From Streptacidiphilus rugosus AM-16 (GTDB taxonomy: Bacteria; Actinomycetota; Actinomycetes; Streptomycetales; Streptomycetaceae), in the NCBI RefSeq assembly GCF_000744655.1, contig NZ_JQMJ01000004.1, positions 744,001-808,000 on the forward strand: a DNA stretch of 64,000 nt, read 5' to 3'. Positions 14,283 to 22,309 of this stretch are shown here, one piece after another. The stretch's first letter is position 1. Every line of letters begins with the position of its first letter. Position numbers and translations under genes: made by a program. Under the pieces are notes generated by a model. It made no database searches and was not told where the DNA came from. It worked only from the letters and a program-made list of their open reading frames with translations.

Positions 14283-16232
14283 GTGGCCGGTACGACCGAG
14301 ACCCTGGAGTTCCAGGCGGAGACCCGCCAGCTCCTGCAACTGGTGATCCACTCGATCTACTCGAACAAGGACATCTTCCTGCGCGAGCTGATCTCCAACG
14401 CCTCCGACGCCCTCGACAAGCTCCGCCTGGAGTCCCTCACCCGCACCGACCTCGACGCATCCGACCTGCAGATCACCCTGGAAGTCGACCAAGATGCCCG
14501 CACCCTGACCGTCCGGGACAACGGCGTCGGCATGACAAGGGACGACGTCGTCGACCTCATCGGCACGATCGCCAAATCCGGCACCGCGAGCCTTCTCGCG
14601 AAGATCAAGGAAGCCAAGGACGCCGACGCGGCGCAGCATCTGATCGGGCAGTTCGGCGTCGGCTTCTACTCCGCGTTCATGGTCGCCGACAAGGTCACCC
14701 TGCACACCCGACGCGCCGGCACCGACCAGGGCACGATGTGGGAGTCCGACGGTGAGGGCACGTACACCATCGCCGACGCCGAGGGTCTGCCCGCCGGTAC
14801 CGCCGTCACCCTTCACCTCAAGGCGGAGGACAGCGAGGACGGACTGGGTGACTACCTGGCCGCCTGGAAGATCCGCCAGATCGTCAAGCAGTACTCCGAC
14901 TTCATCCGCTGGCCCATCCGCATGGCCACCGAACCCACCACCACCGAGGCGGCCGAAGTCGCCTCGGGCGCCGAGGGCGAGTCCCAGGCCAAGGCCGTGG
15001 GTGCGCTGGAAACGCTGAACTCGATGAAGGCGCTGTGGGCCCGGTCACGCAGCGAGGTGACCGAGGCCGAGTACAGCGAGTTCTACCAGCAGATCAGCCA
15101 CGACTGGGAGCCCCCGGCCGAGACGATCCACATGCGGGCGGAGGGCACCTTCGAGTACGAGGCGCTGCTGTTCCTCCCGTCCCGCGCCCCGTTCGACCTG
15201 TTCTCCCGCGACACCAAGCGCGGTGTGCAGCTGTACGTCAAGCGGGTGTTCATCATGGACGACTGCGACGCGCTGATGCCGAACTACCTGCGCTTCGTCA
15301 AGGGCGTCGTCGACGCCCACGACCTGTCCCTGAACGTGTCGCGGGAGATCCTGCAGCACGATCGGCAGATCACCGCCGTGCGCCGGCGTCTGGTCAAGAA
15401 GGTCCTCGGCGCGGTCAAGGACATGCAGGCCACCCGGACTGAGGACTACACGAAGCTGTGGGAGCAGTTCGGGCGGGTGATCAAGGAAGGGCTGATCGAG
15501 GACCGCGACAACACCGACGCACTGCTGGAGCTGGTCTCCGCCGCTTCGACCAACGATCCGGTCGAGACGACCACGCTGCGCGACTACGTCTCCCGCATGA
15601 AGGACGGCCAGAACACCATCTACTACCTGACGGGCGAGAACCGGGCGACCGTGGAGCACTCCCCGCACATGGAGGCCTTCGCCGCCAGGGGCTACGAGGT
15701 CCTCATCCTCACCGACCCCGTGGACGAGGTCTGGACCGAGCAGGTCCCCTCCTTCGACGGCCACCGCTTCCAGTCCATCGCCAAGGGCCAGGTCGACCTC
15801 GACCAGACCGACGACGAGAGCGACGAAACGAAGGCGGCCAAGGCCCAGCAGGAGCAGGACTACGCCGCACTCCTCACCTGGCTGCAGACCACGCTCGCCG
15901 AGCACGTCAAGCAGGTCCGCCTCTCCACCCGCCTCACCACCTCCGCCGCCTGTCTGGTCGGCGACGCCCACGACCTGACCCCCACCCTGGAGAAGATGTA
16001 CCGGGCCATGGGCCAGGACCTCCCGAGCGTGAAGCGGATCCTCGAAATCAACCCCACCCACCCGCTGGTCACCGGCCTTCGTGAGGCCCACGGCGCGAAC
16101 CCGGACGATCCGGCGGTCGCCGAGGTTGCAGAACTGGTCCACGGCGGCGCACTCCTGGCCGAAGGCGGGGACCTGCCCGACCCCGCCCGCTTCACCCGTC
16201 TCCTCACCGACCACCTCACCAAAGCCCTGTAA
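14283..16232 (+). CDS. htpG: HtpG, bacterial Hsp90 chaperone
   Basis: GTG 14283 follows GAAGGAGA; 649 residues, normal length for HtpG. The GHKL ATPase domain is intact: FLRELISNASDALDKLR, DNGVGM, and the lid GQFGVGFYSAFMVADKVT. The middle domain holds the catalytic-loop Arg region (LNVSREILQHDRQI), and the C-terminal dimer domain follows. It refolds client proteins downstream of DnaK in the cytosol and belongs with the Hsp20 and J-domain proteins here. A strong hairpin follows the stop. Confidence 0.97.
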   Translation: MAGTTETLEFQAETRQLLQLVIHSIYSNKDIFLRELISNASDALDKLRLESLTRTDLDASDLQITLEVDQDARTLTVRDNGVGMTRDDVVDLIGTIAKSGTASLLAKIKEAKDADAAQHLIGQFGVGFYSAFMVADKVTLHTRRAGTDQGTMWESDGEGTYTIADAEGLPAGTAVTLHLKAEDSEDGLGDYLAAWKIRQIVKQYSDFIRWPIRMATEPTTTEAAEVASGAEGESQAKAVGALETLNSMKALWARSRSEVTEAEYSEFYQQISHDWEPPAETIHMRAEGTFEYEALLFLPSRAPFDLFSRDTKRGVQLYVKRVFIMDDCDALMPNYLRFVKGVVDAHDLSLNVSREILQHDRQITAVRRRLVKKVLGAVKDMQATRTEDYTKLWEQFGRVIKEGLIEDRDNTDALLELVSAASTNDPVETTTLRDYVSRMKDGQNTIYYLTGENRATVEHSPHMEAFAARGYEVLILTDPVDEVWTEQVPSFDGHRFQSIAKGQVDLDQTDDESDETKAAKAQQEQDYAALLTWLQTTLAEHVKQVRLSTRLTTSAACLVGDAHDLTPTLEKMYRAMGQDLPSVKRILEINPTHPLVTGLREAHGANPDDPAVAEVAELVHGGALLAEGGDLPDPARFTRLLTDHLTKAL

Positions 16233-16244
16233 CCCACCGTCGGG

Positions 16245-16278
16245 TGCGGCCGGCCGCGGGGTTCGCCGGCCGGCCGCA
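16245..16278 (+). terminator. Strong hairpin after htpG
   Basis: TGCGGCCGGCCG (16245-16256) and CGGCCGGCCGCA (16267-16278) form a perfect 12-bp stem with a 10-nt loop 12 nt after the htpG stop. There is no T-run. Confidence 0.7.
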
Positions 16279-16422
16279 ACCGGCCCGACAAGCCACGACG
16301 GGCCGCCGGACCGTGTGCGCCGCGCCCGCTCCCACGCCGGCGCACACACAACCCAGCACTCGGCACCCTGAACGGAACCGGCCGCTGCCGACGGCCACCG
16401 ACACCACCACGGAGAGCGAAAC

Positions 16423-17064
16423 GTGTACCAGTACACCGACCGCAAGAACCGCACCCTGGCCGACCGCGTCGACGACGTGGCAGCGCGCCGCCCGAGCCAC
16501 GGCACCGAGCAGGACAAGACGGCCGCAACCGCCCTGCTCGCGGACATGCTCCAGGCCGCCGCGAAGCACGGCATCAACCTGGACAACCTCGACATGGTCA
16601 CCGACCTGCCGGGCGGCTGCTACCGTGCGGTCTCGAAGAACAACGATCTGGACGAACGCATCAACGCCGCCGCCGCCCGGCGCGCCGTCCCCGGCACCGA
16701 ACAGGACAAGGCCGCTGCGACGGCTCTGCTCACCGACATGCTCCAGGCCGCCGCGAAGCACGGCATCACGCTCGACACCTTCGACTGGGTCACCGACCTC
16801 CCCGGAACCTGCTACCGCGCCGTCGCCCGGCACCGCGAACTGACCGCACGCATCAACGAAGCCGCCGAACGCCACAGCACCCCCAGCACCGAGGAAGACA
16901 AGGCCGCCGCGACGGCTCTGCTCGCGGACATGCTCCAGGCCGCCGCGAAGCACGGCATCAACCTCGACGCCTTCGACTGGGTCACCGACCTCCCCGGCGG
17001 CTGCTACGCCGCCGTCGCCGCCAGGCACCGGAACCGAGCCGTGCAATGGGCCACAGCCAGCTGA
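16423..17064 (+). CDS. Unknown protein built of three ~63-residue repeats
   Basis: GTG 16423 follows ACGGAGAGCG; 213 residues. Three successive units, roughly residues 26-90, 91-153 and 154-213, each contain a DK-AATALL-DMLQAAAKHGI helix pair, a LD-FDWVTDLPG turn and a C-Y-AV ending. The units are very similar at DNA level, so they arose by recent tandem duplication. Each keeps one Cys after the LPG turn, and the first unit has DMVTDLPGGC in place of DWVTDLPGGC. No known domain is recognised; a repeat scaffold or binding protein is possible. It stands between htpG and the RbpA gene, with no gene in 17065-17299. Confidence 0.7.
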   Translation: MYQYTDRKNRTLADRVDDVAARRPSHGTEQDKTAATALLADMLQAAAKHGINLDNLDMVTDLPGGCYRAVSKNNDLDERINAAAARRAVPGTEQDKAAATALLTDMLQAAAKHGITLDTFDWVTDLPGTCYRAVARHRELTARINEAAERHSTPSTEEDKAAATALLADMLQAAAKHGINLDAFDWVTDLPGGCYAAVAARHRNRAVQWATAS

Positions 17065-17299
17065 GCCGAGCGGTCGGCCGTCCACGCTCGCCGTGCACTG
17101 CCGCCTTTCGCCCCGCGACGCGCGGCCTGGCATGCGCGTCGGTGGGGAGTCCCGCTGCGCGGACCGAGCACCTCACACCGGACCGATCCTCCAGGTCAGG
17201 TGCGCGTCCAGCCTGCGGCCGCCCACCCTTGGGGCGCCCGGACTCGCTCATGCCGTCGACCGACGATGACGCACGCGCTCGCCACAGTCGCCCGATAGG

Positions 17300-17638
17300 T
17301 CAGCTGGTCCCGCGCAGCTTGGCCAGTGCCTCGTTCAGCAGGGTCTCGCCGTCTTCTTGGGAGCGGCGCTGCCGGACGTAGCCCATGTGAGTCATGTAGG
17401 GGGCGTGGCCTTCGGCGACGGGCACGTCGTCGCGGTCCCGCCCGGCGGGCAGTCCGCACCGCGGGCAGTCCCACGTCTGCGGGACCTCCGCCTCGATCGC
17501 GAAGTTCCGCTGCGTCTGGTGCCCGTTGCTGCACCAGAACGACACCGTCGTGCGCGGCGCGAGGTCACCGCGCTCCGGCTCGCCCAGCGGCCCGGACCCG
17601 ATCCGCGCGCCCCTGATGTTGCTGCTTCCCCGCGCCAC
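17300..17638 (-). CDS. rbpA: RbpA-family RNA polymerase-binding protein
   Basis: GTG 17638 follows GAGGGAGAG; 112 residues, slightly shorter than the housekeeping RbpA. The core domain (DLAPRTTVSFWCSNGHQTQR, then TWDCPRCGLPAG, with CxxxH and CxxC as possible zinc ligands) is followed by the sigma-interacting domain THMGYVRQRRSQEDG and LLNEALAKLRG. RbpA binds the beta-prime subunit and group 1/2 sigma factors and stabilises the open complex. A paralogue beside two stand-alone rpoA genes suggests that accessory transcription machinery is encoded here. It is divergent from rpoA-1. Confidence 0.88.
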   Translation of the reverse strand: MARGSSNIRGARIGSGPLGEPERGDLAPRTTVSFWCSNGHQTQRNFAIEAEVPQTWDCPRCGLPAGRDRDDVPVAEGHAPYMTHMGYVRQRRSQEDGETLLNEALAKLRGTS

Positions 17639-18100
17639 GATGCTCTCCCTCGGCCATGATGTCCACGCCTCGGATGTGCATGGGATAAGCCCAGCGTACG
17701 GGCACCCTCCGGTAGAGCATTCCCCGGCCAGCCCCTGCACACTCGACGGACCGCCCGGGACGGAAGCTCAGGTCACTCCGGCCGGGGGCAGCGGCACACC
17801 GGGTCCGGCGGTCAGGGCTCGGCCGGCGACTGGGAACGGCGGCTGCGAATACCGCGGTGAGCCCGGGCGCCACTGGGGACGGTCGTCGCGGTGATGGTCA
17901 TACTGGACCGCCAGCAGGCGAAGCTGTTGCCCGGCGTTCCGGCCTCCCCAGGGTGCCCTAGGTACGGCCCGGATGGTGGAAGCGAGCAACTGCTCCACCG
18001 CCTCGTGCCCGCGCAGCTTCGACTCGCCGTGCTACAGCAGTGACTCCGGGCTGACATCGAGGCCGAGGCCGTCGGGCGGTGCGGGCCTCTTGTGACGTCG
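17639..18100. other. Divergent gap between rbpA and rpoA-1
   Basis: About 460 bp with no convincing gene; it must carry the rbpA promoter. The leader of rpoA-1 from 18101 belongs to the duplicated segment. Confidence 0.4.
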
Positions 18101-18166
18101 ATTACCGATACCGTGCGGGTCTACGGCGTCAGATAGTGGGCGCCAAAATCTGGAGGCACCAGCCCC

Positions 18167-19177
18167 ATGCTGATTGCTCAGCGTCCTTCGCTGACCGAAG
18201 AGGTCGTCGACGAGTTCCGCTCCCGGTTCGTGATCGAGCCGCTGGAGCCGGGCTTCGGCTACACCCTCGGCAACTCGCTCCGCCGTACGCTCCTCTCCTC
18301 GATCCCCGGCGCTGCTGTCACCAGCATCCGGATCGACGGTGTCCTGCACGAGTTCACCACCGTGCCGGGCGTCAAGGAGGACGTCACCGACCTCATCCTG
18401 AACATCAAGCAGCTGGTCGTCTCCTCGGAGCACGACGAGCCGGTCGTGATGTACCTGCGCAAGCAGGGTCCGGGTCTGGTCACCGCCGCCGACATCGCGC
18501 CCCCGGCCGGTGTCGAGGTGCACAACCCCGAGCTGGTCCTCGCCACGCTGAACGGCAAGGGCAAGCTGGAGATGGAGCTGACCGTCGAGCGCGGTCGCGG
18601 CTACGTCTCCGCCGTGCAGAACAAGCAGTCCGGCCAGGAGATCGGCCGTATCCCGGTCGACTCCATCTACTCGCCGGTGCTGAAGGTCACCTACAAGGTC
18701 GAGGCCACGCGTGTCGAGCAGCGCACCGACTTCGACAAGCTGATCGTCGACGTCGAGACCAAGCCCGCCATGCGTCCGCGCGACGCGATGGCGTCGGCCG
18801 GTAAGACCCTGGTCGAGCTGTTCGGTCTCGCGCGCGAGCTCAACGGCGACGCCGAGGGCATCGACATGGGCCCCACCCCGGCGGAAACCGCGTTCGCCGC
18901 CGACCTGGCATTGCCGATCGAGGAGCTGGAGCTCACGGTCCGCTCCTACAACTGCCTCAAGCGCGAGGGCATCCACACCGTGGGTGAGCTCGTGGCCCGC
19001 TCCGAGGCCGACCTGCTCGACATCCGCAACTTCGGTATGAAATCGATCGACGAGGTCAAGGCGAAGCTGGCTGACATGGGCATGGGCCTCAAGGACAGCC
19101 CTCCCGGATTCGACCCCATCGCCGCCGACGCCTTCGGCAATGCGGACGCGAATTTCCTCGAGACCGAACAGTACTGA
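18167..19177 (+). CDS. rpoA: RNA polymerase alpha subunit, stand-alone copy 1
   Basis: ATG 18167 follows TCTGGAGG; 336 residues, full length. The N-terminal assembly domain (residues 1-~225, with [20 protein letters not shown]) and the C-terminal DNA/activator-binding domain ([20 protein letters not shown], then [18 protein letters not shown]) are complete. It is not in the ribosomal rpsD-rpoA-rplQ context, so it is presumably additional to the housekeeping gene. In the alphaCTD the usual NFGAKSID reads NFGMKSID, next to residues that contact UP-element DNA, and the linker has ELNGDAEG for ELNIDAEG. Confidence 0.97.
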   Translation: MLIAQRPSLTEEVVDEFRSRFVIEPLEPGFGYTLGNSLRRTLLSSIPGAAVTSIRIDGVLHEFTTVPGVKEDVTDLILNIKQLVVSSEHDEPVVMYLRKQGPGLVTAADIAPPAGVEVHNPELVLATLNGKGKLEMELTVERGRGYVSAVQNKQSGQEIGRIPVDSIYSPVLKVTYKVEATRVEQRTDFDKLIVDVETKPAMRPRDAMASAGKTLVELFGLARELNGDAEGIDMGPTPAETAFAADLALPIEELELTVRSYNCLKREGIHTVGELVARSEADLLDIRNFGMKSIDEVKAKLADMGMGLKDSPPGFDPIAADAFGNADANFLETEQY

Positions 19178-19188
19178 ACGCTGCGCCG

Positions 19189-19228
19189 GGTCGCGCGGTC
19201 CGGAAGACGCCTCCCGGACCGCACGACC
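19189..19228 (+). terminator. rpoA-1 terminator hairpin
   Basis: GGTCGCGCGGTCCGG and CCGGACCGCACGACC pair over 15 bp with one mismatch, 11 nt after the stop. The same hairpin with a shifted mismatch follows rpoA-2. Confidence 0.7.
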
Positions 19229-19282
19229 AGGTTGCGGGAAAGACCACCCGCTCCAGGATCTCCGGCTAGGCCCAGAAGGTGA

Positions 19283-19564
19283 CCGGCGACCGGAAGCTGC
19301 GCAAGGCAAGAAGAAGGCCCCGCCACCAGGCTGCCCGCCCTATACACCGCCGCACATGCCTGCCCCGACGGACACCTCGGTCACGCCCTGGACGACGGAG
19401 GCGACCTCCAGGCCGCCGCGTTCTGCTCCGTGCCCGTGGACCAGGTCGTCGAGCACATCGACGTCCTGGTCGCCTCCGGCTGGCTCACCGGTACCGCCAT
19501 CCGCGACGGCCGCCTGTCTGGTCGGCTCACCGAACGCGTCTTGCTGCTTGGCGGGCTCCTGTAG
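19283..19564 (+). pseudogene. Fragment of a small winged-helix-like protein
   Basis: An open frame from a TGA at 19280 to a TAG at 19562 encodes LYTAAHACPDGHLGHALDDG, DLQAAAFCSVPVDQVVEHID and VLVASGWLTGTAIRDGRLSG. That looks like the C-terminal two thirds of a small HTH-type streptomycete protein, but no start codon or ribosome site exists at its beginning. It probably lost its 5' end when the rpoA segment was inserted beside it. Confidence 0.4.
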
Positions 19565-19594
19565 TGCCTGCCGCAGGCACGGCAGGCACTACAG
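19559..19594. terminator. Bidirectional hairpin with 14-bp arms
   Basis: CTGTAGTGCCTGCC (19559-19572) and GGCAGGCACTACAG (19581-19594) form a perfect 14-bp stem around an 8-nt loop. It overlaps the stop codons of the plus-strand fragment and of the minus-strand CBS gene, so it probably ends transcription from both sides. Confidence 0.8.
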
Positions 19595-19993
19595 GTTCCT
19601 GCCACCGGTGCGGCGGGCGGTCAGAACACCCAGGAGGAGGCCGTCGTCGTCGACGACAGGCCATACCCGCAGGTGCTTGGATCGCATCGCTCGTGTGGCG
19701 AGTTCGAGATCCATGGCGGGCCGGGCGAAGGGCCCGCGCTGGTGGGTGATGTCGCGGATGGCGGTGCGCTCGGTGTACCGCGAGCGTGCCATGAAGACGT
19801 GGAGGTGCGACCGGCTGACCAGGCCTTCGCAGCGGCCAGCCTCGTCGTGGACCAGCAGGTACGCAACATGGGGGTCGTAGAAGAGGTCGCCTGCCTGGTC
19901 GAGGGTGGTGTCGTCGGCGACTTGGTTCGGATGCGGTGCCATGGCGTCGGCCACGGTGAGGAGCGTGCCTGCGGGGGGAGGTCGGCTGGCCAC
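19589..19993 (-). CDS. CBS-pair protein (Hrp1-like)
   Basis: GTG 19993; 134 residues made up of two CBS motifs: TVADAMAPHPNQVADDTTLD to GLVSRSHLHVFM, and a second one ending VWPVVDDDGLLLGVLTARR. Stand-alone CBS pairs bind adenine nucleotides; one of them, Hrp1, is strongly induced by hypoxia in mycobacteria. The ribosome site is weak (CAGGTG). It is related to the second CBS gene at 21842 (both contain SRYTER or SWYTERT near the centre). Confidence 0.85.
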   Translation of the reverse strand: MASRPPPAGTLLTVADAMAPHPNQVADDTTLDQAGDLFYDPHVAYLLVHDEAGRCEGLVSRSHLHVFMARSRYTERTAIRDITHQRGPFARPAMDLELATRAMRSKHLRVWPVVDDDGLLLGVLTARRTGGRNL

Positions 19994-20247
19994 GATGGCA
20001 CCTGAGCCCGTCCCCGAGCGGCTTTGCCGCCGCCCGGACCTTTGGTGATCCCAGGACGATGCCGGAACGAGGACCGGATACGAAGTGCCCTGGGCGCCTC
20101 CCAGGCTACTCCCGGTCGGGAGGGGGAGCTGCGGGCAGTTTGAGGCGTACTGTGGAGGTAGCCGAGTAAGCGTCTTCCCATCAGCACTTCGCTGGTGCCG
20201 CCCTGGGTCATCATAGGTTCGCTCGCGGACCGGACGGGCGGCCTGCC

Positions 20248-20688
20248 ATGGCGCCGGCTCCTCTCTCCTTTCCTCCTATGCGCGTGGACGCGCTCGGCGC
20301 CCCGCTGTTGCCCCGACTGCTGCTGGAACCGACGATGTCGCGGACCGGGATGTTCGACGGCGCCTGGTGGCCGCACTCGAACCGGATCCGGGTCGAACTG
20401 CCGGACCTGATCACTGCCCTGACCGCCCACCTGGGCCCCATCGCGCGAGTGGGTCTGGACATCGTGCCTTGGGACGACGTTCCGCGCACCGTGATGGCCG
20501 ACGGGCGCCTGATCCGGATCAGCTGGTTCGCCAGCAGTGACCGGACCATCAGCATCACCCGCGGCTTCCAGGACCACTTCCTGCTTTTGGTCATCCCACC
20601 CAGCACCGACGCGCGCACCGCCTCGGACGCCATGACCGCGGCCGCCGCACAGCACAACCACACCGCCGCCGGCGAACTACTGCCGTAG
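20248..20688 (+). CDS. DUF5994-family protein
   Basis: 146 residues with the family hallmarks LLLEPTMSRTGMFDGAWWPH, ELPDLITALTAHLGPIARVG and ITRGFQDHFLLLVIPPSTDA. The function of the family is unknown; it is widespread in streptomycetes. No clear ribosome site precedes ATG 20248 or the alternative ATG 20278. Convergent with the next minus-strand genes. Confidence 0.75.
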   Translation: MAPAPLSFPPMRVDALGAPLLPRLLLEPTMSRTGMFDGAWWPHSNRIRVELPDLITALTAHLGPIARVGLDIVPWDDVPRTVMADGRLIRISWFASSDRTISITRGFQDHFLLLVIPPSTDARTASDAMTAAAAQHNHTAAGELLP

Positions 20689-20767
20689 CGACCCGTGCGG
20701 CCATGTTGTCCGGCGCGTGGGCCACGCACCGGTAGGCGCTGGACCGGCGAGGCCCGCAAGCTGTTGA

Positions 20768-21028
20768 TCACTGCGGGGCGGCAGCACAGGTCTCGGAGCA
20801 GAAGCGGTGGCGGGCACTGCTGCTCCAACGCTCGTGCGCGGTGCCGCAGCGAGGGCATCGGGTGACCCCGCCTACGGTGGGATCGATCAGGTCCAGAGTG
20901 TTGAGAAGGGCCCGGCAGTCCTCCGCGTTGTCCGCCTGCGAGGCCACGAGTAGGCGGGCCTGTTGGCGGGTGTGTCGGTCGTGAGCGGTGAAGAGGTCGT
21001 AGTCGCTCGAGCCGTGGGGTTTCTGCAT
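20768..21028 (-). CDS. Small zinc-ribbon protein
   Basis: ATG 21028 follows AAGGGAAGG; 86 residues. The C-terminal TRCPRCGTAHERWSSSARHR and FCSETCA give two CxxC pairs, a zinc ribbon; the N-terminal half is a single amphipathic helix (RHTRQQARLLVASQADNAED). A regulator or RNA-binding role is possible but not shown. Confidence 0.6.
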   Translation of the reverse strand: MQKPHGSSDYDLFTAHDRHTRQQARLLVASQADNAEDCRALLNTLDLIDPTVGGVTRCPRCGTAHERWSSSARHRFCSETCAAAPQ

Positions 21029-21093
21029 GGTGGACCTTCCCTTGCGTGCTGCTGTCGGATCTTCGTTCACGAGTTCTCGCGTACAGGGCTCGC

Positions 21094-21363
21094 TCAGGGG
21101 GCCGCGGTGGGCCTCTGTGGTTGCGGCGTGCGGTCACCAGTCCCGGCGACCACGGGCAGCCAGTCCTGCCCGGGCTGATCGGCGGCGAGTGCGGTGGCGG
21201 CGGTGAGCGCGAGCGTGGCGTGAACCTGCGCTTTCAACAGGTCCGTCTGTGACGGTGCCCAGTGGTGTGTGCCGCCAGAGCCGCGGTCACGGTCTGCGGC
21301 GGTTTTCTGCGGGCCGGCGAGCAGGCGTTCAGCCGACAGGTAGTGCTCGGGGCCGGTGGCCAC
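21094..21363 (-). CDS. Small helical hypothetical protein
   Basis: GTG 21363 follows GGAGA; 89 residues. GPEHYLSAERLLAGPQ and LLKAQVHATLALTAATALAA match a common streptomycete small-protein pattern, where a helix hairpin is often found next to phage or regulatory genes. No known role. The C-terminus is Pro-rich. Confidence 0.55.
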   Translation of the reverse strand: MATGPEHYLSAERLLAGPQKTAADRDRGSGGTHHWAPSQTDLLKAQVHATLALTAATALAADQPGQDWLPVVAGTGDRTPQPQRPTAAP

Positions 21364-21428
21364 GGCGGGTCTCCTCGATGCTCGGTGCTTCGGGTTGTTG
21401 ACTGTCCGGTTGCTCGTCCGACGCTGCT

Positions 21429-21845
21429 TCAGCGTGCGCCGTCGCGGATGTCCCAGCTGTCGCAGCCCGGCAGCTGGGGTGGCTTGAGCTTCTCCAGGTG
21501 AGCGCGCAGCCAGGCGATGCGGCGCTCGGCGCCTGCGCCGCGGATGCCGAAGGTGATGCTGTTTCGGCGTCCGCGGTTTCGGCATTCACGGTCGCCGGCA
21601 GCTTCGTCGAAGGTGTCGAGGACCCGCTCGTACAGCAGCGCGTCCTCGTTGCCGCACGGGGCCAGGTTGTCCACGGTCAGGAAGCGCCACCCTCGGGCGA
21701 TGTCGCCGGCCTCCGCCGCGATGAGCTGCTCGGCCAAGCGCTGAGCGTCGTCCCGGCGGGTCACCGCGCTGCCGCCGTACGCCGGGCTGGCGGCGTTCCG
21801 GCCGCGTTGCGGCCTGCCTTCCCGTCGTGTGTCGGCCCAGGTCAT
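21429..21845 (-). CDS. Hypothetical protein coupled to CBS gene
   Basis: ATG 21845 overlaps the CBS stop as ATGA; 138 residues. RDDAQRLAEQLIAAEAGDIA, ARGWRFLTVDNLAPCGNEDA and AERRIAWLRAHLEKLKP suggest a soluble helical protein. Not recognised. Coupling to a CBS sensor suggests a shared role. Confidence 0.5.
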   Translation of the reverse strand: MTWADTRREGRPQRGRNAASPAYGGSAVTRRDDAQRLAEQLIAAEAGDIARGWRFLTVDNLAPCGNEDALLYERVLDTFDEAAGDRECRNRGRRNSITFGIRGAGAERRIAWLRAHLEKLKPPQLPGCDSWDIRDGAR

Positions 21846-22231
21846 GGCCGGCTCTGGAGGCGGAGGAGGCCGACGGCGTGGCCGTCGTGGTCGACAACCG
21901 GCCAGGAGGCCAGGCCGCGCGAGCGCATGTGGGCAGCGGCGGTGTCGGCTGCCATGTCGGTGGTGGCGAACGGGGCGCGGTCGAGTGGGGCGTTGCGGAC
22001 CGGGGTGCGTTCGGTGTACCAGGAGCGGGACCGGAACGGCGTGAGGTGCTGGCGGGTCAGCAGCCCGGCGCATCGGCCTTCGTCGTCTCGGACCAGGACG
22101 TGGTCCGCTCCAGAGCTGTGCAGGATGTCCATCGCGGCATCGACGGTGACGTCGTCGCTGATCTGCAGGTCCGGGCGTGTCATGAGGTCGCCGACCGTGG
22201 CGGTGGTGGTGGGTTCGATGGTGAGGGAAAT
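21842..22231 (-). CDS. CBS-pair protein, probable ATT start
   Basis: The first ATG (22183) would cut off the opening strand of CBS motif 1. The frame stays open upstream through ATVGDLMTRPDLQISDDVTV to an ATT at 22231 that has AAGGAG seven bases before it, so ATT is the likely start; 129 residues. Two CBS motifs follow, the second ending GLASWPVVDHDGHAVGLLRL. It resembles the CBS gene at 19589. Rare ATT starts are used for autoregulated genes; a sequencing change of ATG is the alternative. Confidence 0.75.
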   Translation of the reverse strand: MSLTIEPTTTATVGDLMTRPDLQISDDVTVDAAMDILHSSGADHVLVRDDEGRCAGLLTRQHLTPFRSRSWYTERTPVRNAPLDRAPFATTDMAADTAAAHMRSRGLASWPVVDHDGHAVGLLRLQSRP

Positions 22232-22309
22232 GGCGGGCTCCTTCGTGCTGTTGATTGATGACTCCTGCTCGGGGCGGTGCTGACCTTCGTGGCCGAGCGC
22301 CGGTCGTCG

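Larger units (their letters stand above)
18101..19231 (+). repeat. Direct repeat copy 1 (rpoA with leader and terminator)
   Basis: This ~1.13-kb segment matches 56043-57169 nearly base for base: the 5' leader (CCGTGCGGGTCTACGGCGTC, then GATAGTGGGCGCCAAAATCT), the whole rpoA gene and the terminator hairpin. Differences cluster in the ribosome-site-to-ATG gap, two linker/alphaCTD codons and the last ~25 codons. Confidence 0.9.

Noticed and set aside
15045-16601. Long minus-strand frame opposite htpG
   Set aside because: Antisense shadow of a highly conserved gene; Val/Asp/Gly-rich composition without motifs.
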